From an uncultured Alphaproteobacteria bacterium (GTDB taxonomy: Bacteria; Pseudomonadota; Alphaproteobacteria; Bin95), in NCBI GenBank assembly GCA_937891825.1, contig CALAHN010000031.1, positions 1-58,752 of the forward strand: DNA of 58,752 nucleotides, read 5' to 3'. A program made the translations under genes and the position numbers. This document shows positions 1 to 8,622 of this stretch, one piece after another. A model generated the notes under the pieces. It ran no database searches. It saw only the letters and a list, made by a program, of their open reading frames with translations, and was not told the origin of the DNA. Numbering within the stretch: the first letter of the stretch is position 1; every line of letters begins with the position of its first letter.

Positions 1-501
1 GAAGGCGACCGCGCCGGTAATGTCCGCCTGGGTCATGCCGCCGCCGTACAGAAATCCGTCCGGCCCGGCTTTCGCCGCGACCGCATCCAGCGCCTGCAGG
101 GCGGAGACGGCCTGATTGTCGCAGCGGTCCATCCAGGACTGTTCGACCTTCTCCGGGGCATGAAAGCGGCCTTCATAAACCGCGCCGACCGCCTTTTCCA
201 TGGCGCCGAGTCCGATCGCGGTCAGCTTCATCACGTCGCGGCGGGCGGCCCCAGTCGCCGGGATCAGCCGGCCCGCGCCGGCGCTGTCGTCCAGATAGTC
301 CAGGATTGCGGACGAATCGATCAGCACTTCGCCGTCGTCCAGGCCAAGCGCCGGAATGCGGACGACGGGGTTATAGGACTGCGCCCGCTCCCATTCGTCG
401 AACGGGGCGACTTCGACATGCTCGTAGGGCATGCCCAGAACATTCAGGCTGACGCCGACGCGGCGGACGAACGGCGAGAGATAGCGGCCATAGAGCTTCA
501 C
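1..501 (-). CDS. Glutathione S-transferase family protein (3' end outside window)
   Basis: The open frame begins with GTG at 501 and runs without a stop off the left edge, giving 167 residues. The N-terminus (VKLYGRYLSPFVRRVG) is the thioredoxin-like fold of GSTs, with the usual LYG..LSPF.R active-site strand and helix. It continues with a NPVVRIPAL cis-proline segment and an ID-SSAI glutathione-binding turn. A helical C-terminal domain begins but is incomplete. The family conjugates or reduces substrates with glutathione in the cytoplasm; the substrate cannot be read from the sequence. A GAGGGG stretch about 10 bp upstream favours the GTG start. The next gene on this strand ends 28 bp upstream, so the two may share a transcript. 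Confidence 0.82.
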   Translation of the reverse strand, partial: MKLYGRYLSPFVRRVGVSLNVLGMPYEHVEVAPFDEWERAQSYNPVVRIPALGLDDGEVLIDSSAILDYLDDSAGAGRLIPATGAARRDVMKLTAIGLGAMEKAVGAVYEGRFHAPEKVEQSWMDRCDNQAVSALQALDAVAAKAGPDGFLYGGGMTQADITGAVAF

Positions 502-529
502 AGGTCTGGATCCCCTCAAGACAGGCAGT

Positions 530-1597
530 TCAGCGGACAGCGCGGATGCGCCATTCGATATGGGCGTCGCCATAGTCCGGACGGGCCAGGACCTCGACGG
601 CGAGAAAGCGATCATGCGACGCGGCGAGGCCTTCGATCAACCCGCCCCAGGCCTCGAACACGGCCGGGTGGGGCGCGGACATGCCGCGGCCAAGGCGCCA
701 GCCCGTCCGCCGGACATGCCAGGCGCCGGCTTCGGCCGCGATCTCCGCCGCATCGCCCTCGGCGGCGGCCATGGCGGCGAGCAAGCGCGCGAAGCCCTCC
801 GCGCCGTCCTGCGATGCCGGCAGGCCGTAGCCCGCCGCCAGGTCCCTGTAGCCCTGGGCGCTGACCAGCCGCGCCGTATGCCGGCCGAGATGGCCGCCGT
901 CGCTTGGGCCGAAAAGCTCGGTCAGGAGCGGCAGGCCGGTCCGGACATATTCCATCGCGTAATTGCGGCCGGCCTTGGCGAGCCGCGCCGCCGGCCAGTC
1001 GCCGGCCGGCAGGACAGGGGCCGCCGCCGGGTCGAAGCGCGGCGGGGTTTCGCCGGGACTGAAGCGCAGCCGCTCGTCGGGCGCGAGCGGGCGGTCATGC
1101 TCCAGGAAATAGCCGGCCAGGCCGTGCTGGCCATCGGGCGTCTGGGCCGTGCAGACAAAGCCCAGGTTGGGATTGCCCAAGCTCGGGCCGTTCTCGGCGT
1201 ACCAGCCTTCCAGCATGGCGCGGGAGACTTCGCTTGGAATGCCGCAGATCGAAGCGCCCGGATAGATCCAGCGCGGCGGCGGGAAGCGGACCCAGGCCTT
1301 CTTCGCCGTCTCCGCCATGTATTCGACATCGACGCCGCCGACCCGGTTCGAGAGATAGTGATAGGCCGCCGCCGCCTGGGCGTCCGGCAGGCCGGTCAGG
1401 CCAAGCTTCTCGAAGCTGGAGAGAAATTTCGTCTGGTGCTGGCGGCGAAACAGCGCCCGCGTCCAGTCGGCGGCGTCCCTTGGCCCGCGTTTCAGGCTGA
1501 GGGTCAGCATCAGGCCGGTCTGGAACAGGTGATAGAGTTCGGCCGTCGCCGCGAGCGCCGTGGCGTCTTCGCCGTAATTCGGGCGAGCCGCGGTCAT
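530..1597 (-). CDS. Conserved hypothetical protein coupled to bpt
   Basis: This 355-residue protein is not one I can assign to a family. It has no signal peptide and no clear membrane segment. It is rich in aromatic residues near the middle (RFPPPRWIYPGAS, WYAENGPS), and its C-terminal half is alanine-rich and probably helical. The ATG overlaps the stop of the Bpt gene as ATGA, so the two are probably translationally coupled. That implies a shared operon but not necessarily a shared function. GC-rich codon use matches the neighbours. Frame assignment is strong because the competing frames give arginine/proline-rich low-complexity products. Confidence 0.7.
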   Translation of the reverse strand: MTAARPNYGEDATALAATAELYHLFQTGLMLTLSLKRGPRDAADWTRALFRRQHQTKFLSSFEKLGLTGLPDAQAAAAYHYLSNRVGGVDVEYMAETAKKAWVRFPPPRWIYPGASICGIPSEVSRAMLEGWYAENGPSLGNPNLGFVCTAQTPDGQHGLAGYFLEHDRPLAPDERLRFSPGETPPRFDPAAAPVLPAGDWPAARLAKAGRNYAMEYVRTGLPLLTELFGPSDGGHLGRHTARLVSAQGYRDLAAGYGLPASQDGAEGFARLLAAMAAAEGDAAEIAAEAGAWHVRRTGWRLGRGMSAPHPAVFEAWGGLIEGLAASHDRFLAVEVLARPDYGDAHIEWRIRAVR

Positions 1598-2343
1598 GCC
1601 GGGCGACCGCTGTCGTCATCCGGGGCGCCGAGCGCCCGCCAGGCGCCGTCGCGGAAGGCTTCCAGGCCAGGGAACTGGCGTTTGTAGTCCATGGTGGCGC
1701 TGCCTTCGATCCAGTAGCCGAGATAGACATGATCGAGGCGAAGCTCGTGCGCCCGGCGGATCAATTCGAGCACGACGAACTTGCCGAGGCTGCGCTTCGG
1801 CGCCTCCGGCTCGAAGAAACTGTACACCGCCGAGAGGCTGTCGTCGCCCAGGTCGATCAGGCAGACGGCCAGCAAGGCGCCGTCCGGCCCGCGAAGCTCG
1901 ACCAAGGCGCTGTCGACCGGCGTATCCTCGACCATGGCCCGATAGTCCCGCCACTCCATGTCCGCCATGTCGCTGCCGCCATGGCGGCGCTCGAGATAGC
2001 GCTTGAACAGGGCGAAATGCTCCGGCGTCGCTTCGGGCGGCTGCTCCGTCAGGCGCAGATCCCGGTTGCGGGCCGCGATGCGGCGGAGCGAGCGGGAGCG
2101 TTCGAACGTCGCGACGGGAATGCGCACGGGCACGCAGGCCGCGCAATCCCGGCAGGTCGGCTTGTAGGCAAGGCCATGGCTGCGCCGGAAGCCCGCGCGG
2201 GAGAGATCGCTGAAGAACCGCCCGGCATCGTCGGTGCGCAGTTCGATCACCAGCTTCTGTTCCGACCGGCCCGCGATATAGGGGCACGGCGTCGGCGCGG
2301 TCGCGAAGAACTGGCGGATGCGGTGGCGGCCGTTGAAATTCAT
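1594..2343 (-). CDS. bpt: Aspartate/glutamate leucyltransferase (Bpt)
   Basis: Bacterial ATE1-like aminoacyl-tRNA-protein transferase. The family moves leucine from Leu-tRNA to proteins with N-terminal Asp or Glu, marking them for ClpS/ClpAP (N-degron pathway). The sequence shows the FFATAPTPCPY start segment (Cys20), the cysteine cluster CRDCAACVPVR (Cys64, 67 and 70) and the C-terminal YLGYWIEGS..M.YK acyltransferase segment. Length is 249 aa, normal for the family. I chose the ATG at 2343 because homology begins at MNFNGRHRIRQFF; an in-frame start at 2412 would add 23 unconvincing residues. The stop overlaps the ATG of the next gene. Confidence 0.93.
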   Translation of the reverse strand: MNFNGRHRIRQFFATAPTPCPYIAGRSEQKLVIELRTDDAGRFFSDLSRAGFRRSHGLAYKPTCRDCAACVPVRIPVATFERSRSLRRIAARNRDLRLTEQPPEATPEHFALFKRYLERRHGGSDMADMEWRDYRAMVEDTPVDSALVELRGPDGALLAVCLIDLGDDSLSAVYSFFEPEAPKRSLGKFVVLELIRRAHELRLDHVYLGYWIEGSATMDYKRQFPGLEAFRDGAWRALGAPDDDSGRPA

Positions 2344-2505
2344 GCAGGCAAGGGGCTTTCCTGGCGGCGACGGGCGGATGTCCGTCAGCCAGATTATAGG
2401 CGGACAGGCCATAACGGCAAATGGCCAATCCGGCCTCGCGCGCCGGGTTTTCGGGTGCTAGGCTGGCCTGGAGACCCGTTCCCTATCGCTTTTGAGGCCG
2501 CTCCC

Positions 2506-2997
2506 ATGATTGACGCCCGCGCCTTCCGCGACACCCTTGGCCGCGTTCCGACCGGCGTATCGGTCATCACGACGAAGGGCGCGGACGGCGCGCTGGATGG
2601 GGTCACTGTCGGGTCGTTCAGCTCGCTGTCGCTGGACCCGCCGCTGGTCCTGTGGAGCTTGGACAAGCGCGCGAACTGCTATCGGGCCTTCGTGGATTGC
2701 AAGGCGTTCGTCGTCAATGTGCTGGCGGAAGATCAAAGCGAGCTGTCGCGGATTTTCTCCAGCAAGACGGACCGCCCCTGGTCGGACCTGGAATTTGCGC
2801 TGGCGCCGCAAACCGGGGCGCCGCAATTCCCGGGCTGCTGCGCCTATCTGGAATGCGCCGCCGAAGCCGTGCATCCGGGCGGCGACCACACCATCTTCAT
2901 CGGCCGCGTGCTGCGCCTGGAGCCGGCGATGGCCGGCCGGCCGTTGCTGCATTTCGGCGGCGCTTACCGCCGCCTGGATGACGATCCGGTCGCCTGA
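2506..2997 (+). CDS. Flavin reductase family protein
   Basis: A 163-residue single-domain protein of the flavin reductase (HpaC/FMN-binding split-barrel) family. The signature GVSVITTKG.DG, then VTVGSFSSLSLDPPLV, then FVVNVLAEDQ.ELSR is characteristic of the FMN-binding fold. Such proteins use NAD(P)H to make reduced FMN or FAD for a partner monooxygenase. The window contains several luciferase-like monooxygenases that could use this, but none is adjacent, so the pairing is only inference. The start at 2506 matches where homology begins. It is divergent from bpt with a 162-bp gap, and its stop lies in a hairpin shared with the convergent L,D-transpeptidase gene. Confidence 0.88.
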   Translation: MIDARAFRDTLGRVPTGVSVITTKGADGALDGVTVGSFSSLSLDPPLVLWSLDKRANCYRAFVDCKAFVVNVLAEDQSELSRIFSSKTDRPWSDLEFALAPQTGAPQFPGCCAYLECAAEAVHPGGDHTIFIGRVLRLEPAMAGRPLLHFGGAYRRLDDDPVA

Positions 2998-3015
2998 GGG
3001 GCCGGCTCTCCCTCA
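2995..3015. terminator. Short hairpin joining two convergent stop codons
   Basis: TGAGGG (2995-3000) and CCCTCA (3010-3015) can pair with a 9-base loop. The stem contains the TGA of the flavin reductase gene on one side and the TGA of the opposing L,D-transpeptidase gene on the other. It could end transcription in both directions. The stem is only 6 bp and there is no convincing T-tract, so the call is tentative. Confidence 0.35.
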
Positions 3016-4791
3016 GTTTCGCACGAACCCGGCCGAGCTGGAATTGGATTGACGGGTCGCGGCCAGCGCCGCGCTCAGCCTGCCATCGCGGCCATACACA
3101 TCGTCGCGGAACTGCACGACGCCCTGACGGTCGACCCAACTGGTCAGGTAGGTCAGGTGGACGTCGATCGGGGTCGGCAGCGTGACGATCCGACGTTCAA
3201 AGCCCGCCAATTCCTGCTCGAAGCGTTCATCGGTCCAGCGGGGGTCATCCTGAAGCAGCAGTTTCGCCAGGCGGAACGGCTCCTCGACCCGGATGCAGCC
3301 ATGGCTGAAGGCGCGCACGGTACGCTGAAACAGCGCCTTCGACGGCGTGTCGTGCAGGTAGATGTTGAACTGATTGGGGAACATGAACTTCACCCGGCCG
3401 AGCGCATTGCCGTTGCCGGGGTCCTGTCGCAGCTTGAACGGAAACCGCCTGGAGGAGACGCCGTGCCAATCGATCATGCCGGGATCGATTTCCTGGGCAT
3501 TGGCGGACCAGCTTGAAAATACGCGAATGCCCTTGCGCTCCAGGCTATAGGGATCGGCGCGCAATTGCGGCAGCATTTCCTCCCGCGCGATGCTTGGCGG
3601 AATGTTCCAATAGGGGTTGATCACGAGATAGGTCATGCGGTCGCTGAAGACCGGGGTCCGGTCGGCATCCGTGCCGATGACGACGCGGGTCTCGTATACG
3701 ACCTCCTTGCCATAGACGACCTCAAGCCGAAAGTTCGCCAGATTGCCGAAGGCATAGCGCTCGCCCAGATGGTCGGGCATCCAGCGCCGCCGTTCCATGT
3801 TGATCACGATCTGCTCGATCCGCTCGGCGACGGACATGTTCAATGCGCCGCGGGTCGAAGGGCCGAACGCGCCGTCCGGCGACAGGCCATGGCGGACCTG
3901 AAAGCTTTTGACGGCCTCGGTCAAGGCCTCGTCATAGTAATCGTCGTCCGACAGGACGCTTTCGCCGCGCTCGCTCAGCACGCGCTTCAACTCCTGGATG
4001 CGCGGGCCGCGATAGCCGGGCCGGAGGATTTCGCCATCGGACATCTGGGTCCAGCCGCCAAGCCGCTCGATCGCGCGGTAGCGGGCCAGCGCCGCCTTCA
4101 GATTGCGATAGTCGTCGGTCTGCGGCGCATGGGAGGCGATGAAGGCCTGGACGTCCGGAAGAACCGCCGCATTGCTCAACAGGGCGGCAGGATCGATGTC
4201 ATGGGGGTGGACGAAAAGCTCGGGGTCGACCTCGTTCGGGACGGTCCGGCCGGTATCCAGGTCGCTGATCAGATGCACGAAGGCCCAGGTCAGCGCGGCT
4301 TCAAGCGCGGCGAGGCCGGCTTCGTCCTTGGCGAGGAACAGGGACTGCACCATCGGCGTGATGTAGTCGGACGGCTCGAGCCCGTCGTCCGTCGCCGCCA
4401 GCACCGCCGCCAGCAAGCTGTCGGCGCGCGGCAATGGACCCTTGCTGTTGGTCCAGACCGGCGCGAACACCCGGGCTGCGTAGAACTCGCGCACGGCGGC
4501 CGCGATCGGCTCGCCGGAATTCTGCACGGAGATCGGCGCGTTGGTCTCCAGCGCCTCCTGGACGCGGGCGGCATAGCCGAAGGGCACGGCGATCAGCGAC
4601 GGCGCGGTCAAGCTGCCCTCCGCCGGATTGGCGGCGGCGCGGGCGTCGCCGGACGGCGCTGCGAGCGCGATCGGCGGCTCGGCCGTCAATCTGCCGTCGA
4701 GGCTCGAATGCGGCTCCTGCGCCGCCAGCGCCGCTGCGCTGAGCGCAACAGTCGCAAGCCAGGCCGTGGATGCTGCGATCAGACGGATCAT
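3013..4791 (-). CDS. L,D-transpeptidase, YcbB/LdtD-like, with peptidoglycan-binding domain
   Basis: A 592-residue exported murein enzyme that forms 3-3 cross-links between meso-diaminopimelate residues. A signal peptide covers about residues 1-24, ending ALAA. A helical scaffold domain lies at about 90-250. A peptidoglycan-binding repeat lies at about 258-318 (RIQELKRVL...VKSFQVRHGL.PDG). The YkuD catalytic domain lies at about 350-545. The active site SHGCIRV places the nucleophile at Cys499, with upstream histidines in IYLHDTPSK. INPYWNIPPSIA is the usual YcbB substrate-binding region. Length and domain order fit the YcbB class. Its ATG overlaps the stop of the upstream oxidoreductase gene (ATGA), so the two are cotranscribed although no functional link is apparent. 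Confidence 0.93.
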   Translation of the reverse strand: MIRLIAASTAWLATVALSAAALAAQEPHSSLDGRLTAEPPIALAAPSGDARAAANPAEGSLTAPSLIAVPFGYAARVQEALETNAPISVQNSGEPIAAAVREFYAARVFAPVWTNSKGPLPRADSLLAAVLAATDDGLEPSDYITPMVQSLFLAKDEAGLAALEAALTWAFVHLISDLDTGRTVPNEVDPELFVHPHDIDPAALLSNAAVLPDVQAFIASHAPQTDDYRNLKAALARYRAIERLGGWTQMSDGEILRPGYRGPRIQELKRVLSERGESVLSDDDYYDEALTEAVKSFQVRHGLSPDGAFGPSTRGALNMSVAERIEQIVINMERRRWMPDHLGERYAFGNLANFRLEVVYGKEVVYETRVVIGTDADRTPVFSDRMTYLVINPYWNIPPSIAREEMLPQLRADPYSLERKGIRVFSSWSANAQEIDPGMIDWHGVSSRRFPFKLRQDPGNGNALGRVKFMFPNQFNIYLHDTPSKALFQRTVRAFSHGCIRVEEPFRLAKLLLQDDPRWTDERFEQELAGFERRIVTLPTPIDVHLTYLTSWVDRQGVVQFRDDVYGRDGRLSAALAATRQSNSSSAGFVRN

Positions 4792-5792
4792 GGTTGGACG
4801 ATCACCTTTCCGAAGACCTCCCGGTCCTCGATGACGCGGAGGGCTTCCTGCGCGTCCTGCAAGCTGTAAATCCGGTCAATCGGCGGCGCCATGCGACCGT
4901 CGGCGATCATCGCCATCAAGGCTTCGAGATCGTCCACTGTCCATGAATTAGAGCCGAGCAGCTTCAATTCAAACGTCCAGATGAACCGAATGTCGGTTTT
5001 TGGGTCATATCCTGCCGTCGCGCCGCAGGTCAGCAGCTTGCCGCCGCGTTTCAGCGCTTTCAGCGAGGGCACCCATGTGTCGCCGCCAGTGAAATTCACC
5101 ACGACGTCGACGCCGCCTTCATAGCCCCGCCGGCCGGGCTTGCCGTATTTCGCGAAAATTTCCTTCTCGAACGCCTTCTCGACATAGTTGATGCCCCAGT
5201 CGGCGCCGAGGTCCTTCAACCGCTCGATCTTCGATTCGGACGAGGCGCCGACGACCACTTCGCAGCCCGCCATCTTCGCCAGGATGACGCAGCATGTGCC
5301 GACGCCGCCGGAGGCGCCCAGCACCAGCACCTTGTCGCCGGCTTTGACGCCGCCATTGGTGAACATCATCCGGTGGGCCGTCCCGTAGGCGACCGGCAGC
5401 GCCGCCGCCTGGGCGAAGCTGACGCCGTCCGGCATGGCGATCAGTTGCTCCTGGCTGGCGAGGAAGTATTCGGCCAGCCCGCCGTCGAACATCTCCCCGG
5501 TCAGGCCGCGCTTCAGGTCCAGCGGATTGATCAGCACCCGGTCGCCGACCGACCAGCCAGCGACGCCCGGCCCGATCTCGGAGATTTCGCCCGCGACGTC
5601 CAGGCCGATGATGACCGGGATCGGCACCTTGATGCCCGGCATGCCGTTCCGGGTGAAAACGTCATGATAGTTCAGCGAACAAGCGCCGACCTTGATGACG
5701 ACCTGACCCTCGCCCGCCTTCGGATCGGGATAGTCCGTCCGATAGGCCAGCTTATCCATCCCGCCATGTTCCGTCAGTACGACCGCCCGCAT
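4788..5792 (-). CDS. Zinc-independent quinone oxidoreductase / MDR-family dehydrogenase
   Basis: A 334-residue medium-chain dehydrogenase/reductase. The N-terminal GroES-like domain carries CSLNYHDVFTRNG and GLDVAGEISEIGPGV. The Rossmann domain carries VLVLGASGGVGT, a typical NADP-binding loop of quinone reductases. There is no structural-zinc cysteine cluster after GDRV. Instead the segment LDLKRGLTGEMFDGGLAEY resembles the alcohol dehydrogenase arrangement, so the subclass is uncertain. It probably reduces a quinone or enone with NADPH in the cytoplasm. It is the first gene of a two-gene unit with the L,D-transpeptidase. Confidence 0.88.
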   Translation of the reverse strand: MRAVVLTEHGGMDKLAYRTDYPDPKAGEGQVVIKVGACSLNYHDVFTRNGMPGIKVPIPVIIGLDVAGEISEIGPGVAGWSVGDRVLINPLDLKRGLTGEMFDGGLAEYFLASQEQLIAMPDGVSFAQAAALPVAYGTAHRMMFTNGGVKAGDKVLVLGASGGVGTCCVILAKMAGCEVVVGASSESKIERLKDLGADWGINYVEKAFEKEIFAKYGKPGRRGYEGGVDVVVNFTGGDTWVPSLKALKRGGKLLTCGATAGYDPKTDIRFIWTFELKLLGSNSWTVDDLEALMAMIADGRMAPPIDRIYSLQDAQEALRVIEDREVFGKVIVQP

Positions 5793-5987
5793 TTGCAGTA
5801 TTCCTATTCGTTGACTCGCCCGGGGACCGGCCCGGTCGCGCGTCGACCGCCGCGCCGGATGCCTCTGCGCCTATAAAACCATATTTGCCCGCTGACGTTA
5901 AGTCCGGCGGGGCCGCAGCCTTGTCGCAGCTTCGCGGATATGGGCGCCATTGCGGTCCGCGAGGACGCCCGTGTATGAGGCTTCGCG

Positions 5988-6812
5988 ATGTACAGGTTAT
6001 GGAAACGCGCGCTGCCGTCCTGCCTCCGCCGTCGGCTGATGATTGGCTGGTACGACCGGCTGGCGCGCCTGGATGCGGCCGCGGATCTGCCATTTCTGAA
6101 CCATGGCTATGCGCCGGAGCCTGGAACGCCTCCGCGGCCGCTCGATTCGTCGGACGAGCCGAACCGCTACTGGATCCAGCTTTACGACCAGCTTGCCGCC
6201 CATGCGGTCTGGGCCGGCCGGGATGCGCTCGAGGTCAGCAGCGGCCACGGCGGCGGGGTCGACTGGCTGGCGCGCGCCTATCGACCGGCGACGATCTGCG
6301 GTCTCGATATCGCGGCCGGCGCAGTGGCCCATGCCCGCGCCCGCTTTGCCCGCCCCGGCGTCTGCTTCAAGCAAGGCGACGCGCAGGCCATGCCCTTCGC
6401 CGCCGCCGCCTTCGATATAGTGATCAATGTCGAATCCTCCCTGAATTATCCCGATTTCGCGGCGTTCCTGCGGGAGGCGGACCGGGTCCTGAAGCCGGGC
6501 GGGCACCTGCTAATCGCCGATTACCGGAGCCGCGCCAAACGCGCCGGGTTCGAAGGCCCGCTCCTGGCGCTTGGCTATCGCATGCTCTGGCAGGCGGACC
6601 TGACGGCGGGCGTGCTGCGCGGCCATGCGGCGACGCGGGACCGGAAGGAAGCCTTGATCCGGGCGCATGCGCCCTGGCCGTTGCGCGGCCTCGCGCGGCG
6701 CTTCGCCGACTTGGCGGAGGATGGCACAGCTTCCGGTCAGGCGCGTTTTCGGGACGGCCGGCGGGTTTATCTCGGCTACGCGCTCATGAAGCCGCCAGCT
6801 CATAGAGGCTGA
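5988..6812 (+). CDS. Class I SAM-dependent methyltransferase
   Basis: A 274-residue protein with a Methyltransf_11-type core. The SAM-binding motif I is ALEVSSGHGGGVDWLA (about residues 78-93), followed by GLDIAAGAVAHARARF, then GDAQAMPF and the motif FDIVINVESSLNYPD. A post-motif VLKPGGHLLIADY closes the core. The pattern is close to phthiotriol/sterol-type small-molecule methyltransferases (VSSGHGGG rather than the usual GxGxG), which suggests a lipid or polyketide-like substrate; that is inference. The start at 5988 precedes a basic, amphipathic N-terminus (MYRLWKRALP). It stands alone on the plus strand, and its stop lies one base from the convergent GH5 gene. Confidence 0.85.
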   Translation: MYRLWKRALPSCLRRRLMIGWYDRLARLDAAADLPFLNHGYAPEPGTPPRPLDSSDEPNRYWIQLYDQLAAHAVWAGRDALEVSSGHGGGVDWLARAYRPATICGLDIAAGAVAHARARFARPGVCFKQGDAQAMPFAAAAFDIVINVESSLNYPDFAAFLREADRVLKPGGHLLIADYRSRAKRAGFEGPLLALGYRMLWQADLTAGVLRGHAATRDRKEALIRAHAPWPLRGLARRFADLAEDGTASGQARFRDGRRVYLGYALMKPPAHRG

Positions 6813-6813
6813 T

Positions 6814-8442
6814 CTAGCCGGGGCTATCCTCGTTGAGCGCGATGGCGGCGATGTTCCGGCGCGGGCGGCCGTCGCTGGCGGGGCCGTGGAACAGCGGGCC
6901 GATCACATCGAGCTTGGCCTGCTGCACGCCGTTCCAGTCATCCTGCAGAATGCCGCCGGTGTCGCCGGAATTCGGGTTCCAGGACCAGTAGGCCCAGGCG
7001 ACCCGGCCCTCGGCGACCGGCCGCGCCAGGAAGCGCACCAGGGCCTGCATCCAGACCCGGTCGCCACGGGTCTTGAGGTGGGAGCCGAATTCCCCGATCA
7101 GCACCGGCGCTTCCTGCTGCTCGAACAGGAAGGCCCAATGTTTCCGCCAGATGCTCGGCAGGTTCCGCTCGAAATTGGCCCCGCTGAGCCAGGGCTGGGC
7201 ATAGACCGACGCCGGGTAGACATGGGTCGAGTAGACCAGCTTGTCGGCGCGGGCGAGGCGGACCGGCTGGCGGCGGGCGCCGGCGAGATTGCCGCCGTCC
7301 CAGTAATGGGAGCCTTCGGCTTGCGCGACGCCTTCGACGACGATCAGCCAGTCCGGACTGGCCGCCAGCACGGCATTGCCGCCGCGTTCGGCCGCGCGCC
7401 GCCAGTCGTTCGGGCCGCCGCCGCCCCATCTGGCCGCCCCATGCGGTTCGTTGAAGAGGTCGATGCCGATCACCGCCGGCATGTTCCGGTAGCGGTTCGC
7501 GACAAACCGCAGGTCGGCGACCCATTGATCCTCGGAAAAGGCGGCCGAATGCCAGAGGCCCGATTGCTCGGCCCCATGGCCGGCCGTCACCCGGTGATTG
7601 TCGAGCAGGATGCGCATGCCGATGGTGTCGGCATAGGCGACGATCTTGTCCATGATCTCCAGGCCGGTCAGGCCCTTCAGATCGCTGTTCTTGTGGAAAT
7701 CGACGCCGTTCGGCGCCGCGCCGCCATGCAGCAGCGCGTTGGAATAGGGCAGGCGGATCAGGTTGAAGCCAAGATCCTTCATCTGCGCCATCATATCGCG
7801 CCAGCCGCGCGTCCAGATGCCGTGGGGGGCGGCGTTCGGCGTCTCCAGGCCGAACCAGTTGACGCCGCTGAGGCGCGCCGGCGCGCCGGCGGCGTCAAGG
7901 ATGCGTCCCTGACGGGTCGAAAGCGGTCCAGCGGCGAGGCGGGCCTCGGTCGCGGGGGCGGCGGCCGGGGGCGGCGCGGTCGCGGCGCCGCCGAATGAGG
8001 CGACGGCGAAGCCTTCCGGCAGGCGGTCGTCATCCCGGATGAGCGCAATCGCCCGGCCGCGCGCCACGGTCGCGCCCTCGACGCGCCCCAGCGCCACGAT
8101 GGCAGTTTCATCGCCTTCGAAATCCCGGTCGTCGCGCAGGGTCAGCACGATCCTGGCTTCGGTTTCGCCGGGCAGCATCACCAGTTGCGGGGCCGGGGCC
8201 AGATAGTCGACGCCGTTCCGGGCCTCGCCGCCGGCGATGCGGATCGAGGCGAGCACCGGCCAGCGCGCCGGGGCCGACAGACGCGCGACGATCGCCAGGT
8301 CCCGCGCGCTTTCGCTGGCGTCGGCGTCGAGCAAGGTCAACGTCGGCAGCTCCGCGGCGCTTGCGGCGGCGGGCGCCAGAAGCGGCAGCAGGGCGGCGAG
8401 CGGCAAAAGCGATCTTGGCTGGAACAGCATGGCGTTGGGCAT
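6814..8442 (-). CDS. Secreted glycoside hydrolase family 5 protein with Calx-beta domain
   Basis: A predicted exported enzyme. The mature N-terminus after a signal peptide (LLPLAALLPLLAPAAASA) carries a Calx-beta-type domain (GGEARNGVDYLA, then DDRDFEGDETAIVAL). A GH5 TIM barrel follows, starting at LSGVNWFGLETPN. Family motifs include the acid/base glutamate in LFNEPHG and the nucleophile glutamate in VLIGEFGSH. GH5 enzymes hydrolyse beta-1,4-glucans, mannans or related glycans; the substrate cannot be told here. Starts at 8454, 8442 and 8430 are all possible. I chose 8442, but 8430 places a GGAG upstream and gives the cleanest signal peptide. It is an isolated gene with no other polysaccharide genes near it. 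Confidence 0.88.
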   Translation of the reverse strand: MPNAMLFQPRSLLPLAALLPLLAPAAASAAELPTLTLLDADASESARDLAIVARLSAPARWPVLASIRIAGGEARNGVDYLAPAPQLVMLPGETEARIVLTLRDDRDFEGDETAIVALGRVEGATVARGRAIALIRDDDRLPEGFAVASFGGAATAPPPAAAPATEARLAAGPLSTRQGRILDAAGAPARLSGVNWFGLETPNAAPHGIWTRGWRDMMAQMKDLGFNLIRLPYSNALLHGGAAPNGVDFHKNSDLKGLTGLEIMDKIVAYADTIGMRILLDNHRVTAGHGAEQSGLWHSAAFSEDQWVADLRFVANRYRNMPAVIGIDLFNEPHGAARWGGGGPNDWRRAAERGGNAVLAASPDWLIVVEGVAQAEGSHYWDGGNLAGARRQPVRLARADKLVYSTHVYPASVYAQPWLSGANFERNLPSIWRKHWAFLFEQQEAPVLIGEFGSHLKTRGDRVWMQALVRFLARPVAEGRVAWAYWSWNPNSGDTGGILQDDWNGVQQAKLDVIGPLFHGPASDGRPRRNIAAIALNEDSPG

Positions 8443-8622
8443 CTCCGGATGCATGAAGCGCCTACTATCGCCGGACCGCCTTTCGGCAGGGCTAAAGCTG
8501 GAATTCGCAATCTGTCGAAAATGCGATCTATCGCCAGGGACCGAAGGTGGCTTGGCGGCGGCCGCTTTCGCCGCCATGCTGACCTTCGGAAACGGCCGGA
8601 CCCGGCCGGCAGATCAGGAGAG

